From positions 3,410,001 to 3,474,000 of the forward strand of contig NZ_CP107995.1 in NCBI RefSeq assembly GCF_036116635.1: a stretch of 64,000 nt of DNA, in the 5' to 3' direction. Both the position numbers and the translations under genes were made by a program. The DNA comes from Amycolatopsis sp. NBC_00345. Lineage in GTDB: Bacteria > Actinomycetota > Actinomycetes > Mycobacteriales > Pseudonocardiaceae. The notes beneath the pieces were generated by a model, which worked only from the letters and a program-made list of their open reading frames with translations, had not been told where the DNA came from and made no database searches. Position 1 is the first letter of the stretch, and each line of letters begins with the position of its first letter. This document shows, one piece after another, positions 25,881 through 34,132 of this stretch.

Positions 25881-27278
25881 TCAGCGCCGCCGGACGCACT
25901 TCTCGTGCAGGTCCAGCAGCCGGCTGTCCGGGTCGTAGGCTCCCTTGAGCTTCCGGTAGGCGTCGCCGTTGTAGAGCCGCCAGAACTCGTCGGCTTCGTA
26001 GAAACTGTCCGAGTACAGCGACTTCCGGCCGCCCAGCGCGGTGACCTCTGCCTCGATCATCCGGTTGTGCGTGTCCCCCGCCTCGCCCGGCTCCAGCGGC
26101 ACGGACGACCAGAACCCGAAGTTGACGTACAGCGCGTCCGGGTTCATCTCGTACAGCGGCCAGCTCACGCCGCCCGGGCGCCCCTTCAGCGGGCACACCC
26201 AGACCGGGCTGATCGGGATCTCGCGCTCGAAGAACTCCAGGAAGTCCGCGGCCCGCTCCAGCGGCACCTCGATGTCCTGGACCACCGTCTCCTCCGGCGG
26301 CAGGCCGCGGAGCTTGAGCAGCCGCTCCGCGAACCGGAACCGGCGGTCCAGCGCGACCAGCTTCCAGTACACCGACGAGCGCAGCCGCTTCCGGCCGAGC
26401 AGCAGCCGCGGCAGCCGGCTCTGGACGCCGAACGCGCGTGAGCACCAGAACCAGTCGGTGTCCCAGCGCCACAGGTAGTCGCGCACGGTGAGGTGGTCGG
26501 TGCGGCGGCTCTGGATGGAGCGGTAGTAGATGCCGAGCCAGGTGTAGTCGCTGGTCGCGGGCGCGGTGTCGGTGAAGGTGCCCAGCGTCAGGTACATCTC
26601 GTCCGGCCCGAACACGGTGCCGTCCACGAAGTCGGCGGCCTCGCCCTCGTGCGCGCCGGCGCGGCAGGCCTCGCCGAGCGCGGTGAAGTAGCTGTCCCGG
26701 TCGTGGTAGCGGACGTGGCGCAGCCGGACGTACGGCTTCACCGGCTCCAGCTCGATCCGCAGCCGCAGCGCGTAGCCGAGCGTGCCGTAGGAGTTGGGGA
26801 AACCGTGGAACAGCTCGCTGTGCTCGTTGTCCGGCCGGGCCACGACCACCCGGCCGTCGCCGGTGAGCAGCTCCATCTCCAGCACCGACTCGTGCGGCAT
26901 GCCGTTGCGGAACGACGAGGACTCGATGCCGAGCCCGGTCACCGCGCCGCCGAGGGTGATGGTCTTCAGCTGCGGGACGACCAGCGGCATCAGACCGTGC
27001 GCCAGGGTGGCGTCGACCAGCTGCTCGTAGGTGACCATGCCCTCGACCTCGGCGGTGCGGGTCTCGGGGTCGACGCGCAGCACGTGGGTGAAGCCCGAAA
27101 CGTCCAGGCCCGGTGTCTTCGTCACCGCCCGGGACCGGAACAGGTTGGAAGTCCGTTTCGCCAGCCGGACCGTGCCATGGCGCGGGATCGCCGCCAGCTG
27201 CTTCAGCAGCTCCGCGACGCGCAGCTCGTGCGCCGGGAAGTCCGGGCGCACGGGCCGGGTGGTGGGGTCACTCGTCAT
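25881..27278 (-). CDS. tmsA: FAD-linked oxidoreductase TmsA
   Basis: The 465-residue FAD_binding_4 protein (MTSDPTTRPVRPDFPAHELR) has the flavin signature GGAVTGLGIESSSFRNG (110-126). The C-terminal region has QDIEVPLERAADFLEFFE and WPLYEMNPDALYVNFGFW. Long relatives in mycobacteria and other actinobacteria are the reductase partner of a Cfa-type methyltransferase. It reduces the 10-methylene group to a methyl branch. It is first in a two-gene operon with tmsB. No tmsC is visible downstream. Confidence 0.88.
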   Translation of the reverse strand: MTSDPTTRPVRPDFPAHELRVAELLKQLAAIPRHGTVRLAKRTSNLFRSRAVTKTPGLDVSGFTHVLRVDPETRTAEVEGMVTYEQLVDATLAHGLMPLVVPQLKTITLGGAVTGLGIESSSFRNGMPHESVLEMELLTGDGRVVVARPDNEHSELFHGFPNSYGTLGYALRLRIELEPVKPYVRLRHVRYHDRDSYFTALGEACRAGAHEGEAADFVDGTVFGPDEMYLTLGTFTDTAPATSDYTWLGIYYRSIQSRRTDHLTVRDYLWRWDTDWFWCSRAFGVQSRLPRLLLGRKRLRSSVYWKLVALDRRFRFAERLLKLRGLPPEETVVQDIEVPLERAADFLEFFEREIPISPVWVCPLKGRPGGVSWPLYEMNPDALYVNFGFWSSVPLEPGEAGDTHNRMIEAEVTALGGRKSLYSDSFYEADEFWRLYNGDAYRKLKGAYDPDSRLLDLHEKCVRRR

Positions 27279-27420
27279 GCTTGATCGCCATCACTCCATC
27301 GTGCCCCACGGGCGGCGCGGGCGCAGCTACGGCTTCGTCTCATAACGGCCCCACGCTGCTGTCCCACGCCGCTATCCGCCGCTGAGAGCGCCCGCGCCGG
27401 GCCATTCCTCTCCGCGGGGG

Positions 27421-28170
27421 TCACCCTGCGGAGCCGGGCGCGTTCATCACCGCGAGGTGACGCTCCCAGCTGCCGCTCAGGTGGTGTTCCATCGCTTCGG
27501 CCGCGCGGTCCGGGTTGCGGCGGAGCACGGCCCGCAGCACGCGGTCGTGTTCGTCCACTGTGGTCAGTGCGTCGCCGGGGGCGGTGTTGAGGCGGAACAT
27601 GTGCAGGTGCGCGTGGAGCCGCTGCACCGCCTGGGCCAGCAGCGGCCGCCCGGACGCGTCGGCGAGCGTGTCGTGGAACTCCTGGTCCAGCGCCGCGAAC
27701 CGGCGGTAGACCAGGTACCGCTCACCGGTGACGGGATGGCTGCGCATGCCCTCGACGGTCGTCTCCAGGTGGTCCAGCTGCTGGTCGGTGGCGTGGGTGG
27801 CGGCCAGCGCCGCGGCCCGCGGCTCCAGCAGGCGCCGCATCTCGAACAGGTCCACCAGGCCGTCGACCGACAGCAGCTCGGTCGCGCGGTAGCCGGCCTG
27901 CGAACGCTTCGTCACCAGGCCGTCGGACTCCAGGCGGGCGAGCGCCTCGCGCACCGGCGTCGGCGAAACCTCCAGGCGCCGCGCCAGGCTTTCGATGCCC
28001 ACCCGCGCGCCCGGCTCGATCGCGTGGTCCATCACCAGGGCCTTGATCTCCTCGTAGACCCGGTCGGTGAGCCCCCGGCGGCCGCTGTCCTCCACGGGAC
28101 GGGACTCTAGCGGCTCGGCCGCGCCGTGACCCGGAACCGACGACCCTATAGGTTTCTCCGACGTCGTCAC
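27421..28170 (-). CDS. GntR/FadR-family transcriptional regulator
   Basis: The protein of about 249 residues has an N-terminal winged helix (GLTDRVYEEIKALVMDHAIEPG...SLARRLEVSPTPVREALARLESDGLV, about 33-90). An FCD ligand domain follows, with ARLE...FEMRRLLEPRAA and FHDTL/H metal-site residues. GTG 28170 is favoured because GGGAGG is 5 nt before it; GTG 28176 is the alternative. It is divergent from a sugar-porter gene. Two CTATAG-centred dyads lie in and before its 5' end, so it probably represses both genes. Confidence 0.92.
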   Translation of the reverse strand: MTTSEKPIGSSVPGHGAAEPLESRPVEDSGRRGLTDRVYEEIKALVMDHAIEPGARVGIESLARRLEVSPTPVREALARLESDGLVTKRSQAGYRATELLSVDGLVDLFEMRRLLEPRAAALAATHATDQQLDHLETTVEGMRSHPVTGERYLVYRRFAALDQEFHDTLADASGRPLLAQAVQRLHAHLHMFRLNTAPGDALTTVDEHDRVLRAVLRRNPDRAAEAMEHHLSGSWERHLAVMNAPGSAG

Positions 28171-28273
28171 TCGCACCTCCCGCGGCCACTCCGGGAACCC
28201 GTCCCGGAAACCCAGGTCTTGACACTACCAAGGCCCCTCTGGCTAAAGTCCTCTCGTCGCAGATCCTATAGGA
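28143..28273. promoter_or_regulatory. Two GntR-type operators
   Basis: ATCCTATAGGAA (28263-28274) contains the perfect 10-bp palindrome TCCTATAGGA. ACCCTATAGGTT (28143-28154) is a second copy with 5 of 6 symmetric pairs and lies in codons near the regulator start. FadR-subgroup GntR proteins bind such TATAGG dyads. The sites are 120 nt apart, flanking the divergent promoters. Confidence 0.65.
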
Positions 28274-28343
28274 AATTCTGCGGCGTGTATCCCCAGCGTC
28301 CCCAACCGCTTCGCACCGTCGCGAGACCGGAGGCCGATCGCCC

Positions 28344-29696
28344 GTGCCGGACCGGACCAGCCTGCAGCCCGCCCCAGCCACCGCCCGCATGCCCCGCTTC
28401 GTCGCTGTCGTGGCGGTGCTCGGGGGCATGGCCGGGCTGCTCTACGGCTACGACTCGGGCGCGATCTCGACCGCGCTCCCCTTTGTCACCCAGCAGTTCG
28501 GCCTCAGCTCCACCGCGCAGGGCCTCGTCACGAGCCTGATCCTGCTGGGCGCGCTGCCCTCGATCGTCGCGGGCACGCTCGTCGCCCGCCGGTACGACCG
28601 GCGCGCGCTGCTGCTGGTGGCCGGCGTCATCTTCGTCGTCGGCTCGGTGGGCTGCGCGGTCGCGCCGACCGTCGGCTGGCTGCTGCTCGCGCGGTTCGTG
28701 CTCGGGCTGGCGGTGGGCCTGGCCAACATGTTCGGCCTGATCTACCTGACCGAGCTGGCCCCGAAACGCACCCGCGGCATGATCAGCGCGCTGTACCAGC
28801 TGGGCGTGAACGTCGGCATCCTGTGCGCGTACGCCGCGGGCGACGCGCTGGCGGGATCCGGGTCGTGGCAGTGGATGCTGGGGCTCGGCGCCGCTCCGGC
28901 CGCGCTGTTCTTCGCCGGCATGCTGGTCAGCCCGCGCAGTCCCCGCTGGCTGATCCTGCGCGGGCGCGAAGCCGAGGCGGTCGGCGTGCTGACCCGGCTG
29001 CGGCCCACGAAGGCCGACGCCACCCGGGAAGCCGACGAGGTCACCGCCAGCCTGTCGGTCCAGGAGGCCCGGCTGGGCGACCTGTTCCGCCGCTACCGGC
29101 CCGCGCTCACGATCACCCTCGTCCTCACCTTCTTCCAGGTGTTCACCGGCATCAACGCGGTCGTCTACTACGCGCCGACGGTGTTCCAGGGCCTGGCCGA
29201 GCACACCAGCGACACCGGCATCATCGCGAACTACAGCGTCGGCGGCGCCCTCGTGCTCTCCACCGCGCTGTCGCTGCCGTTCATCGACCGGCTGGGGCGG
29301 GTGAAGCTGCTGGCGATCAGCCTCGGCGTCCAGGTGGTGCCGCTGCTGCTGCTCGCGCTGTTCCCGCACCAGAGCACGCTGGACGTCGTCTGCGTGTTCG
29401 TCTACACGTTCGCGTTCGGGTTCGGCCTGGGGCCGGTGTTCTGGCTCTACGTCCCGGAAGTACTGCCGCTGCGCGCGCGGGCGATCGGCATGGGCGTGGT
29501 GACCTTCACCCAGTACGTGTTCAACTTCCTGTTCTCGCTGACCTTCCCCGACCTGCTGAACGCCATCGGCTTCTGGGTGTTCGGCATCTACGCGGTGCTC
29601 TCGCTGATCGGCCTGGTCTTCGTGCTGAAGAAGGTGCCCGAGACCTCGGGCCGCTCGCTCGAGGAGATCGAGGCGAACTGGCGCGCCCGCGGCTGA
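28344..29696 (+). CDS. MFS sugar porter
   Basis: The 450-residue, 12-helix permease has sugar-porter family signatures: GGMAGLLYGYDSGAIS (27-42), the RR-type A-loop (ARRYDRRALL), FTGINAVVYYAPTVF (about 265-279) and PEVLPLRARAIGMG. The C-terminus ends VPETSGRSLEEIE, the PETxG signature. It should import a sugar or polyol by proton symport. Start is GTG with GGAGG 10 nt upstream. The divergent GntR regulator and neighbouring glycosidases suggest it takes up a hydrolysis product. Confidence 0.93.
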   Translation: MPDRTSLQPAPATARMPRFVAVVAVLGGMAGLLYGYDSGAISTALPFVTQQFGLSSTAQGLVTSLILLGALPSIVAGTLVARRYDRRALLLVAGVIFVVGSVGCAVAPTVGWLLLARFVLGLAVGLANMFGLIYLTELAPKRTRGMISALYQLGVNVGILCAYAAGDALAGSGSWQWMLGLGAAPAALFFAGMLVSPRSPRWLILRGREAEAVGVLTRLRPTKADATREADEVTASLSVQEARLGDLFRRYRPALTITLVLTFFQVFTGINAVVYYAPTVFQGLAEHTSDTGIIANYSVGGALVLSTALSLPFIDRLGRVKLLAISLGVQVVPLLLLALFPHQSTLDVVCVFVYTFAFGFGLGPVFWLYVPEVLPLRARAIGMGVVTFTQYVFNFLFSLTFPDLLNAIGFWVFGIYAVLSLIGLVFVLKKVPETSGRSLEEIEANWRARG

Positions 29697-29745
29697 GCTG
29701 CCGGGCCGCGACCGCGCGCCCGGAGTGACTCGAAACGGAGGATCG

Positions 29746-31173
29746 ATGCGGATTTCTTCGAGGCGGATTTCGCCAAGACGACCGGCGGCCGCCGCGCTCG
29801 CCGTCGCCGCGCTGTTCGCGAGCGGCGTCGCGGGCGCGCCGGCGGCGTCGGCAGTCCCGGCGCGGCCACCCGCCGCGCAGGCCGAACCGTTGGACCTGGC
29901 CTTCGGGACCCCGGCCACGCAGAGCAGCACCGGCTACGGCGGCACCGCCGACCGCGCGGTCGACGACGGCACCAGCGGCGTCTTCTCCGGCAACTCCGTC
30001 AGCCACACCACCGAAGAAGCCCAGCCCTGGTGGCAGACCGACCTCGGCTCCGTGCGGGACACCCAGCGGGTGGTGGTCTGGAACCGCACCGACTGCTGCG
30101 CCGAGCGGCTCTCGGACTTCTGGGTGCTGACCGCGGACCGCCCGATCACCGCGAAGACCGTCGACGAGGCCCGCGCGCAGCCGGGGGTCGAGGCCCAGCA
30201 CGTCGGCTCGCTCACCGGGCCGTCGGTCACGCTTGCCGTCAAGCGGCCCGCGCGCTACGTCCGGGTGCAGCTGGCCGGCACGGGTTACCTCTCCCTCGCC
30301 GAGGTGCAGGTGTTCGGGCGCGAGACGATCAGCCCGTCGCCGCAGGCCCAGCGCTGGGTGAAGCAGAACCCGTTCGGCCTGTTCCTGCACTACAACATGT
30401 CCACTTACGACAACGAGCAGTGGGCCGACCCGCAGGCACCGGAATCGGAGTTCGCGCCGACCGGGAAGGTCGACCCCGATCAGTGGGCGGCCGCGATGAA
30501 GTCGGCCGGCATGACGTTCGGCGTGCTCACCGCCAAGCACCACGACGGCTTCGCGCTCTGGGACACCGCGGCGTCCACGCACGACATCGCCGCCAGCCCG
30601 TACCGGCAGGACCTGGTGCGCCAGTACGTCGATGCCATGCACCGCAACGGTTTGAAGGTCGGCCTCTACTTCTCCATCTGGGACCGGCACAGCGGCGACA
30701 GCCTGCAGCTCGTCCAGCAGCAGCTCACCGAACTGCTCACCCATTACGGCACCGTGGACTACCTGTGGTTCGACGGCTGGGGCTGGCAGGTCCCGTACTC
30801 CGTCGTGCCGTACGCCCCGGTCCGCGACCTGATCCACCAGCTGTCGCCGGACACCGTGGTGGCCAACAACGACCACAACGGCACCCTGCAGACGAGCGAC
30901 GTCGTCGTCTACGAAGTCCCGGTGCAGGGCACTCCGCCGGCCACCAATACCCGGCCCGTGGACGCCAGTGACACCCTGGACACGAACTCCACCTGGTTCC
31001 ACACCACGGCCACCGGGGCGCCCCGGCCGGCGGCGGAGATCACCGACATCCTCAAGAAGGTCAACGCCGGCAACGGTCTCTACCTGCTCGACGCCGGACC
31101 GGACCTGGCCGGCCGGATCCCCCAGGACTACCTCGACCGGCTCCAGGAGATCGGCCGGTTGCGGAAGTCCTAG
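29746..31173 (+). CDS. Secreted GH29 alpha-L-fucosidase with F5/8C domain
   Basis: The 475-residue exported enzyme has a signal peptide to about residue 36 and an F5/8-type C (CBM32-like) module (50-190, with QPWWQTDLGSVRDTQRVVVW). The GH29 barrel has FGLFLHYNMSTY, LTAKHHDGFALWDT (262-275) and the nucleophile Asp343 in VDYLWFDGWG. Unusually the sugar-binding module is N-terminal and the barrel is short. ATG 29746 follows ACGGAGGAT. It lies 49 nt after the sugar porter and may be co-transcribed. A palindrome follows it. Confidence 0.93.
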   Translation: MRISSRRISPRRPAAAALAVAALFASGVAGAPAASAVPARPPAAQAEPLDLAFGTPATQSSTGYGGTADRAVDDGTSGVFSGNSVSHTTEEAQPWWQTDLGSVRDTQRVVVWNRTDCCAERLSDFWVLTADRPITAKTVDEARAQPGVEAQHVGSLTGPSVTLAVKRPARYVRVQLAGTGYLSLAEVQVFGRETISPSPQAQRWVKQNPFGLFLHYNMSTYDNEQWADPQAPESEFAPTGKVDPDQWAAAMKSAGMTFGVLTAKHHDGFALWDTAASTHDIAASPYRQDLVRQYVDAMHRNGLKVGLYFSIWDRHSGDSLQLVQQQLTELLTHYGTVDYLWFDGWGWQVPYSVVPYAPVRDLIHQLSPDTVVANNDHNGTLQTSDVVVYEVPVQGTPPATNTRPVDASDTLDTNSTWFHTTATGAPRPAAEITDILKKVNAGNGLYLLDAGPDLAGRIPQDYLDRLQEIGRLRKS

Positions 31174-31194
31174 TGCCGTATCTCCGGGCGGAGT

Positions 31195-31245
31195 CCGTCA
31201 AGGCCTCCTTACCCGCGTGGGACGCGGGTAAGGAGGCCTTGACGG
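31195..31245. terminator. 24-bp perfect palindrome, family A, copy 2
   Basis: Arms 31195-31218 and 31222-31245 pair perfectly around a GGG loop. It is the same element as at 11737 and 42074. It lies between the convergent fucosidase and GH30 genes. Confidence 0.85.
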
Positions 31246-31291
31246 CGTTCGGCCGACGCGGGGGCAGCGGGGCTCCCTTGTGGACGATCGG

Positions 31292-32740
31292 CTACCAGGT
31301 GAAGGTCGCCGAGGTGTGGCCGGGCAGGCTGTAGGTGAAGGACTGCCCACCCCAGTTGACCCGCACGCTCTGGGCGCTGGTGCTGGAGTTGTAGGCGATC
31401 AGCGCCTTGGACCCGTCGGGGTTCTTCCACGCGACGTTGCGGACGGTGGAGTTGTCGTTCGAGTCGATCCGGACCGCGCCGGGCTTCACGAACTTCGTCA
31501 GGTGGCCCATGGTGTAGTACTCGACGGTGTAGTCGACCTGGCCACTGCGCGAGTCTCCGTTGTGGACGGTGATGAACCCGGTGCAGGTGCCGCAGCCGCC
31601 GTTGTGCGGGCCCATGTTCTGGTCCACCGCGAGGCTCCACTTGGTGACGGTGCGGCTCCAGTTCCGCGTGTAGTCGACGATGTTGTTCATGTCCTCGGCC
31701 TGCTGGTTGCCGACCCAGGTACCGCCGGAGTGCTCGGTGGAGTAGGCGTTCACGTTCGGGTACTGGTTGTGCACGGTCGTCTGCTGGCCGACGTTCCCGC
31801 CGTAACCGTGCCAGGCCATGCCGCCGAAGTTGGGATCGGTGCGGATCGCGGCGTCGTCCATCGTCGGAGCGGCGAAGGACTGGTACTGGTCCCAGTTCCA
31901 GTCCAGCGCCAGCACCTTGGTCGACAGCCCCGCACCGTGCAACGCCGGGAGCAGGCTGTTCTTGGTGAAGTAGGCCAGGCCGGAGCCGTTCCAGTTGGTG
32001 GAGGGGTAGCCGTCGCAGCACGTCGGCTCGTTCTGCACCGTGACGTAGTCGACCGGCACCCCGGCGTTTTTGTACGCCTGCAGGTACTTCACGAAGTACT
32101 GGGCGTACGCGTTGTAGTACTGGGACTGGACCCAGCCCAGGTTGTAGCTGTCGTTGTCCTTCATCCACGGCGGCGCGCTCCACGGCGACGCCATGAGCTT
32201 CAGCTGCGGGTTCAGCTGCTTGGCCTGCTGGGTCAGCGGCAGCACGTCGGCCTGGTCGTGCGCGATGGAGAAGTGCGCGAGGCCGGCGTCGGTCTGCCCG
32301 GCGGGCATGTCGTCGAAGGTGTAGCTGTTGCGCGCCAGGTCGGACGCGCCGATCGGGTTGCGCACGAAGCTCAGCCCGATCCCGGAGTTGGGGTCGAACA
32401 GCTTCTGCATCACGTCGTTGCGCGTGGTCTGCGAAAGCGCGCCGGACGAGTTCATCAGCCACGCCGCGGTGTCGGTGAACGACGCGCCGCCACCCTCGAA
32501 CTGCTGGTAGGTGGTGTTGTCGTTGACCGTGATGGTCTGCTGCCCGGTCCCGGTGCCGGCGGAGAACGCGATCGGGGCCTGCTTCTGGAGGCCCCGCGTC
32601 ACGGTACGGCCGCCGGAGTCGCTGGTCGTGGTCAGCCAGATGTTCACCGGCTCGTTCGCCGCCTGCGCGACCGGCACCATCATCGTCGAAACAGCCACGG
32701 CCGCGACGCCGAGCAACGGCAGGAAGTGTCGTCTTCTCAT
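31292..32740 (-). CDS. Secreted GH30 glycosidase
   Basis: The 482-residue protein starts MRRRHFLPLLGVAAVAV with a Tat-like or Sec signal peptide (1-28). FEGGGASFTDTAAWLM (81-96) opens the barrel. VTVQNEPT has the acid/base Glu238 and YSTEHSGG the nucleophile Glu336. A C-terminal beta-sandwich completes the GH30 fold. Family activities include endo-beta-1,6-galactanase, beta-1,6-glucanase and glucosylceramidase; which applies is open. Two Cys pairs (CC at 241-242, CGTC) are notable. A motif shared with the GH3 gene lies 216 nt upstream. Confidence 0.93.
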   Translation of the reverse strand: MRRRHFLPLLGVAAVAVSTMMVPVAQAANEPVNIWLTTTSDSGGRTVTRGLQKQAPIAFSAGTGTGQQTITVNDNTTYQQFEGGGASFTDTAAWLMNSSGALSQTTRNDVMQKLFDPNSGIGLSFVRNPIGASDLARNSYTFDDMPAGQTDAGLAHFSIAHDQADVLPLTQQAKQLNPQLKLMASPWSAPPWMKDNDSYNLGWVQSQYYNAYAQYFVKYLQAYKNAGVPVDYVTVQNEPTCCDGYPSTNWNGSGLAYFTKNSLLPALHGAGLSTKVLALDWNWDQYQSFAAPTMDDAAIRTDPNFGGMAWHGYGGNVGQQTTVHNQYPNVNAYSTEHSGGTWVGNQQAEDMNNIVDYTRNWSRTVTKWSLAVDQNMGPHNGGCGTCTGFITVHNGDSRSGQVDYTVEYYTMGHLTKFVKPGAVRIDSNDNSTVRNVAWKNPDGSKALIAYNSSTSAQSVRVNWGGQSFTYSLPGHTSATFTW

Positions 32741-33237
32741 GCGGGGACACCGCCCGCGGCCAGGGGGAAGGGGGAGATGGACACCATTGTCACCTCTCTG
32801 CCGGGGCGCACCACGCGCGCCCGCACGGATCGACCGGAACGGGCGCCGGAGGCCGTCGAGAGGGGGCGAGGACGGTGAATAACCGACGACTTCGCTGTGC
32901 CCGCGAGAAAGTATGCATGCTCCGCACCGGCCGGGCAATCCTTCACGGGCATTTTCTTCTCGACTCGAATTAAGGTGCGAACCTCGGCGGCGGCCCGCTC
33001 CTGCGTGCCGGGGGAATCCGACGGGGCGGCGATCCCGAGCCGGGATAACCGCTCACCGGAACCCGTGCACGACCTCGATCAAGCCGACCAGGTCGGCGTT
33101 GAACTCGTCGAGCTCCTCGGCCAGCACCCACCGAGGTCTCCCCGGACACGAAGAAACCGGGGCACCGCGTCCTTTGTGGACACGACACCCCGGTTCCGGC
33201 TACCTCGAGCCCACGTTCCGGTGAGCGGGGAACACCC
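32741..33237. other. 497-bp gap with shared motif, hairpin and ORF debris
   Basis: No intact gene is seen. CCTTAATTCGAGTCGAGAA on the minus strand (32957-32975) matches a site before the GH3 gene. A minus-strand frame ending at 33053 reads RWVLAEELDEFNADLVGL and looks like the tail of a lost gene. AACCGGGG (33155-33162) and CCCCGGTT (33188-33195) with an inner GTCC/GGAC stem make a probable terminator for the dienelactone hydrolase. Confidence 0.55.
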
Positions 33238-33984
33238 TCAGCCGTTGACCCGCTCCAGCAGCGCGAACAGGTTCTCCCAGTGCCGCCGCTCGCCCTCTTC
33301 GTGGTACGCCGCCGTGTCGGTCATGGTGTAACCGTGGGGCGCGCCCTCGTAGACCTCCGAGCGGTAGCGCACGCCGGCCTCGTCCAGCGCGGACTCCAGC
33401 GTCTTGATCTGCTCGACCGTCATCGCGTGGTCCTGGTCGGCGTGGCCGAAGTACACCTCGCCGGTGATCCGGCCGACGCTCAGGTGCGGGCTGTCGGGCT
33501 CGTCGGTGGCGAGCCGGCCGCCGTGGAAGCTGCCGATCGCCTTCACGCGGTCCGGGAACGCCTCGATCACGCGCAGCGCGTTGGTGCCGCCCATGCAGTA
33601 ACCGGTGATCACCACCGGGCCCGGGTCGACACCCTCCTGCGCGGCGAAGAAGTCGAGGTAGGCCCGCGCGTCACGGGTGATCGCAGCGGTGTCGAGCGCC
33701 TGGATCAGCGGCATGATCTTCCCGAAGATCGCGCCGCGCTTCTCCGGGTCCTCGAGGCCGGCCAGGTCGATGTCCCCCGCCGGGCCGCCGCGGTAGAGCA
33801 GGTTCGGCACGAGCACGGCGTACCCGGCCTCGGCGATCCGGTTCGCCATCTCCTCGATCCGGGGGCGCAGCCCGAACGCGTCCGGGAACAGCAGCACCCC
33901 GGGGTGCGGGCCGCCGTCCGGCACGGCCAGGTACGAGTCGGCGGTGCCGTCCTCGGTCGGGACGTCCACCTTCGCAGTGCGCAT
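33238..33984 (-). CDS. Dienelactone hydrolase family protein
   Basis: The 248-residue cytoplasmic alpha/beta hydrolase has its catalytic nucleophile Cys130 in ITGYCMGG. The acid is probably Asp183 or Asp185 in GHADQDHAM and the base His217 in GAPHGYT. Residue order and length match dienelactone hydrolases, which open lactones in chlorocatechol and other pathways, though most homologues have unknown substrates. It stands alone between two glycosidase genes on the same strand, with a hairpin past its stop. Confidence 0.92.
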   Translation of the reverse strand: MRTAKVDVPTEDGTADSYLAVPDGGPHPGVLLFPDAFGLRPRIEEMANRIAEAGYAVLVPNLLYRGGPAGDIDLAGLEDPEKRGAIFGKIMPLIQALDTAAITRDARAYLDFFAAQEGVDPGPVVITGYCMGGTNALRVIEAFPDRVKAIGSFHGGRLATDEPDSPHLSVGRITGEVYFGHADQDHAMTVEQIKTLESALDEAGVRYRSEVYEGAPHGYTMTDTAAYHEEGERRHWENLFALLERVNG

Positions 33985-34132
33985 CCGTTGTCACTCCCAT
34001 CGCTTCACAGCTTGGCTTTCGCTCGCCAACCTACTCGCGTCAGGACGACGGCGGCCGGGGCGGTCAGGCAGTGCGGCGGCGCCGGCGGGTGATCCAGTCC
34101 CGCCGGCGCCGCCGGTCCCCCGCCCCCGGGGG

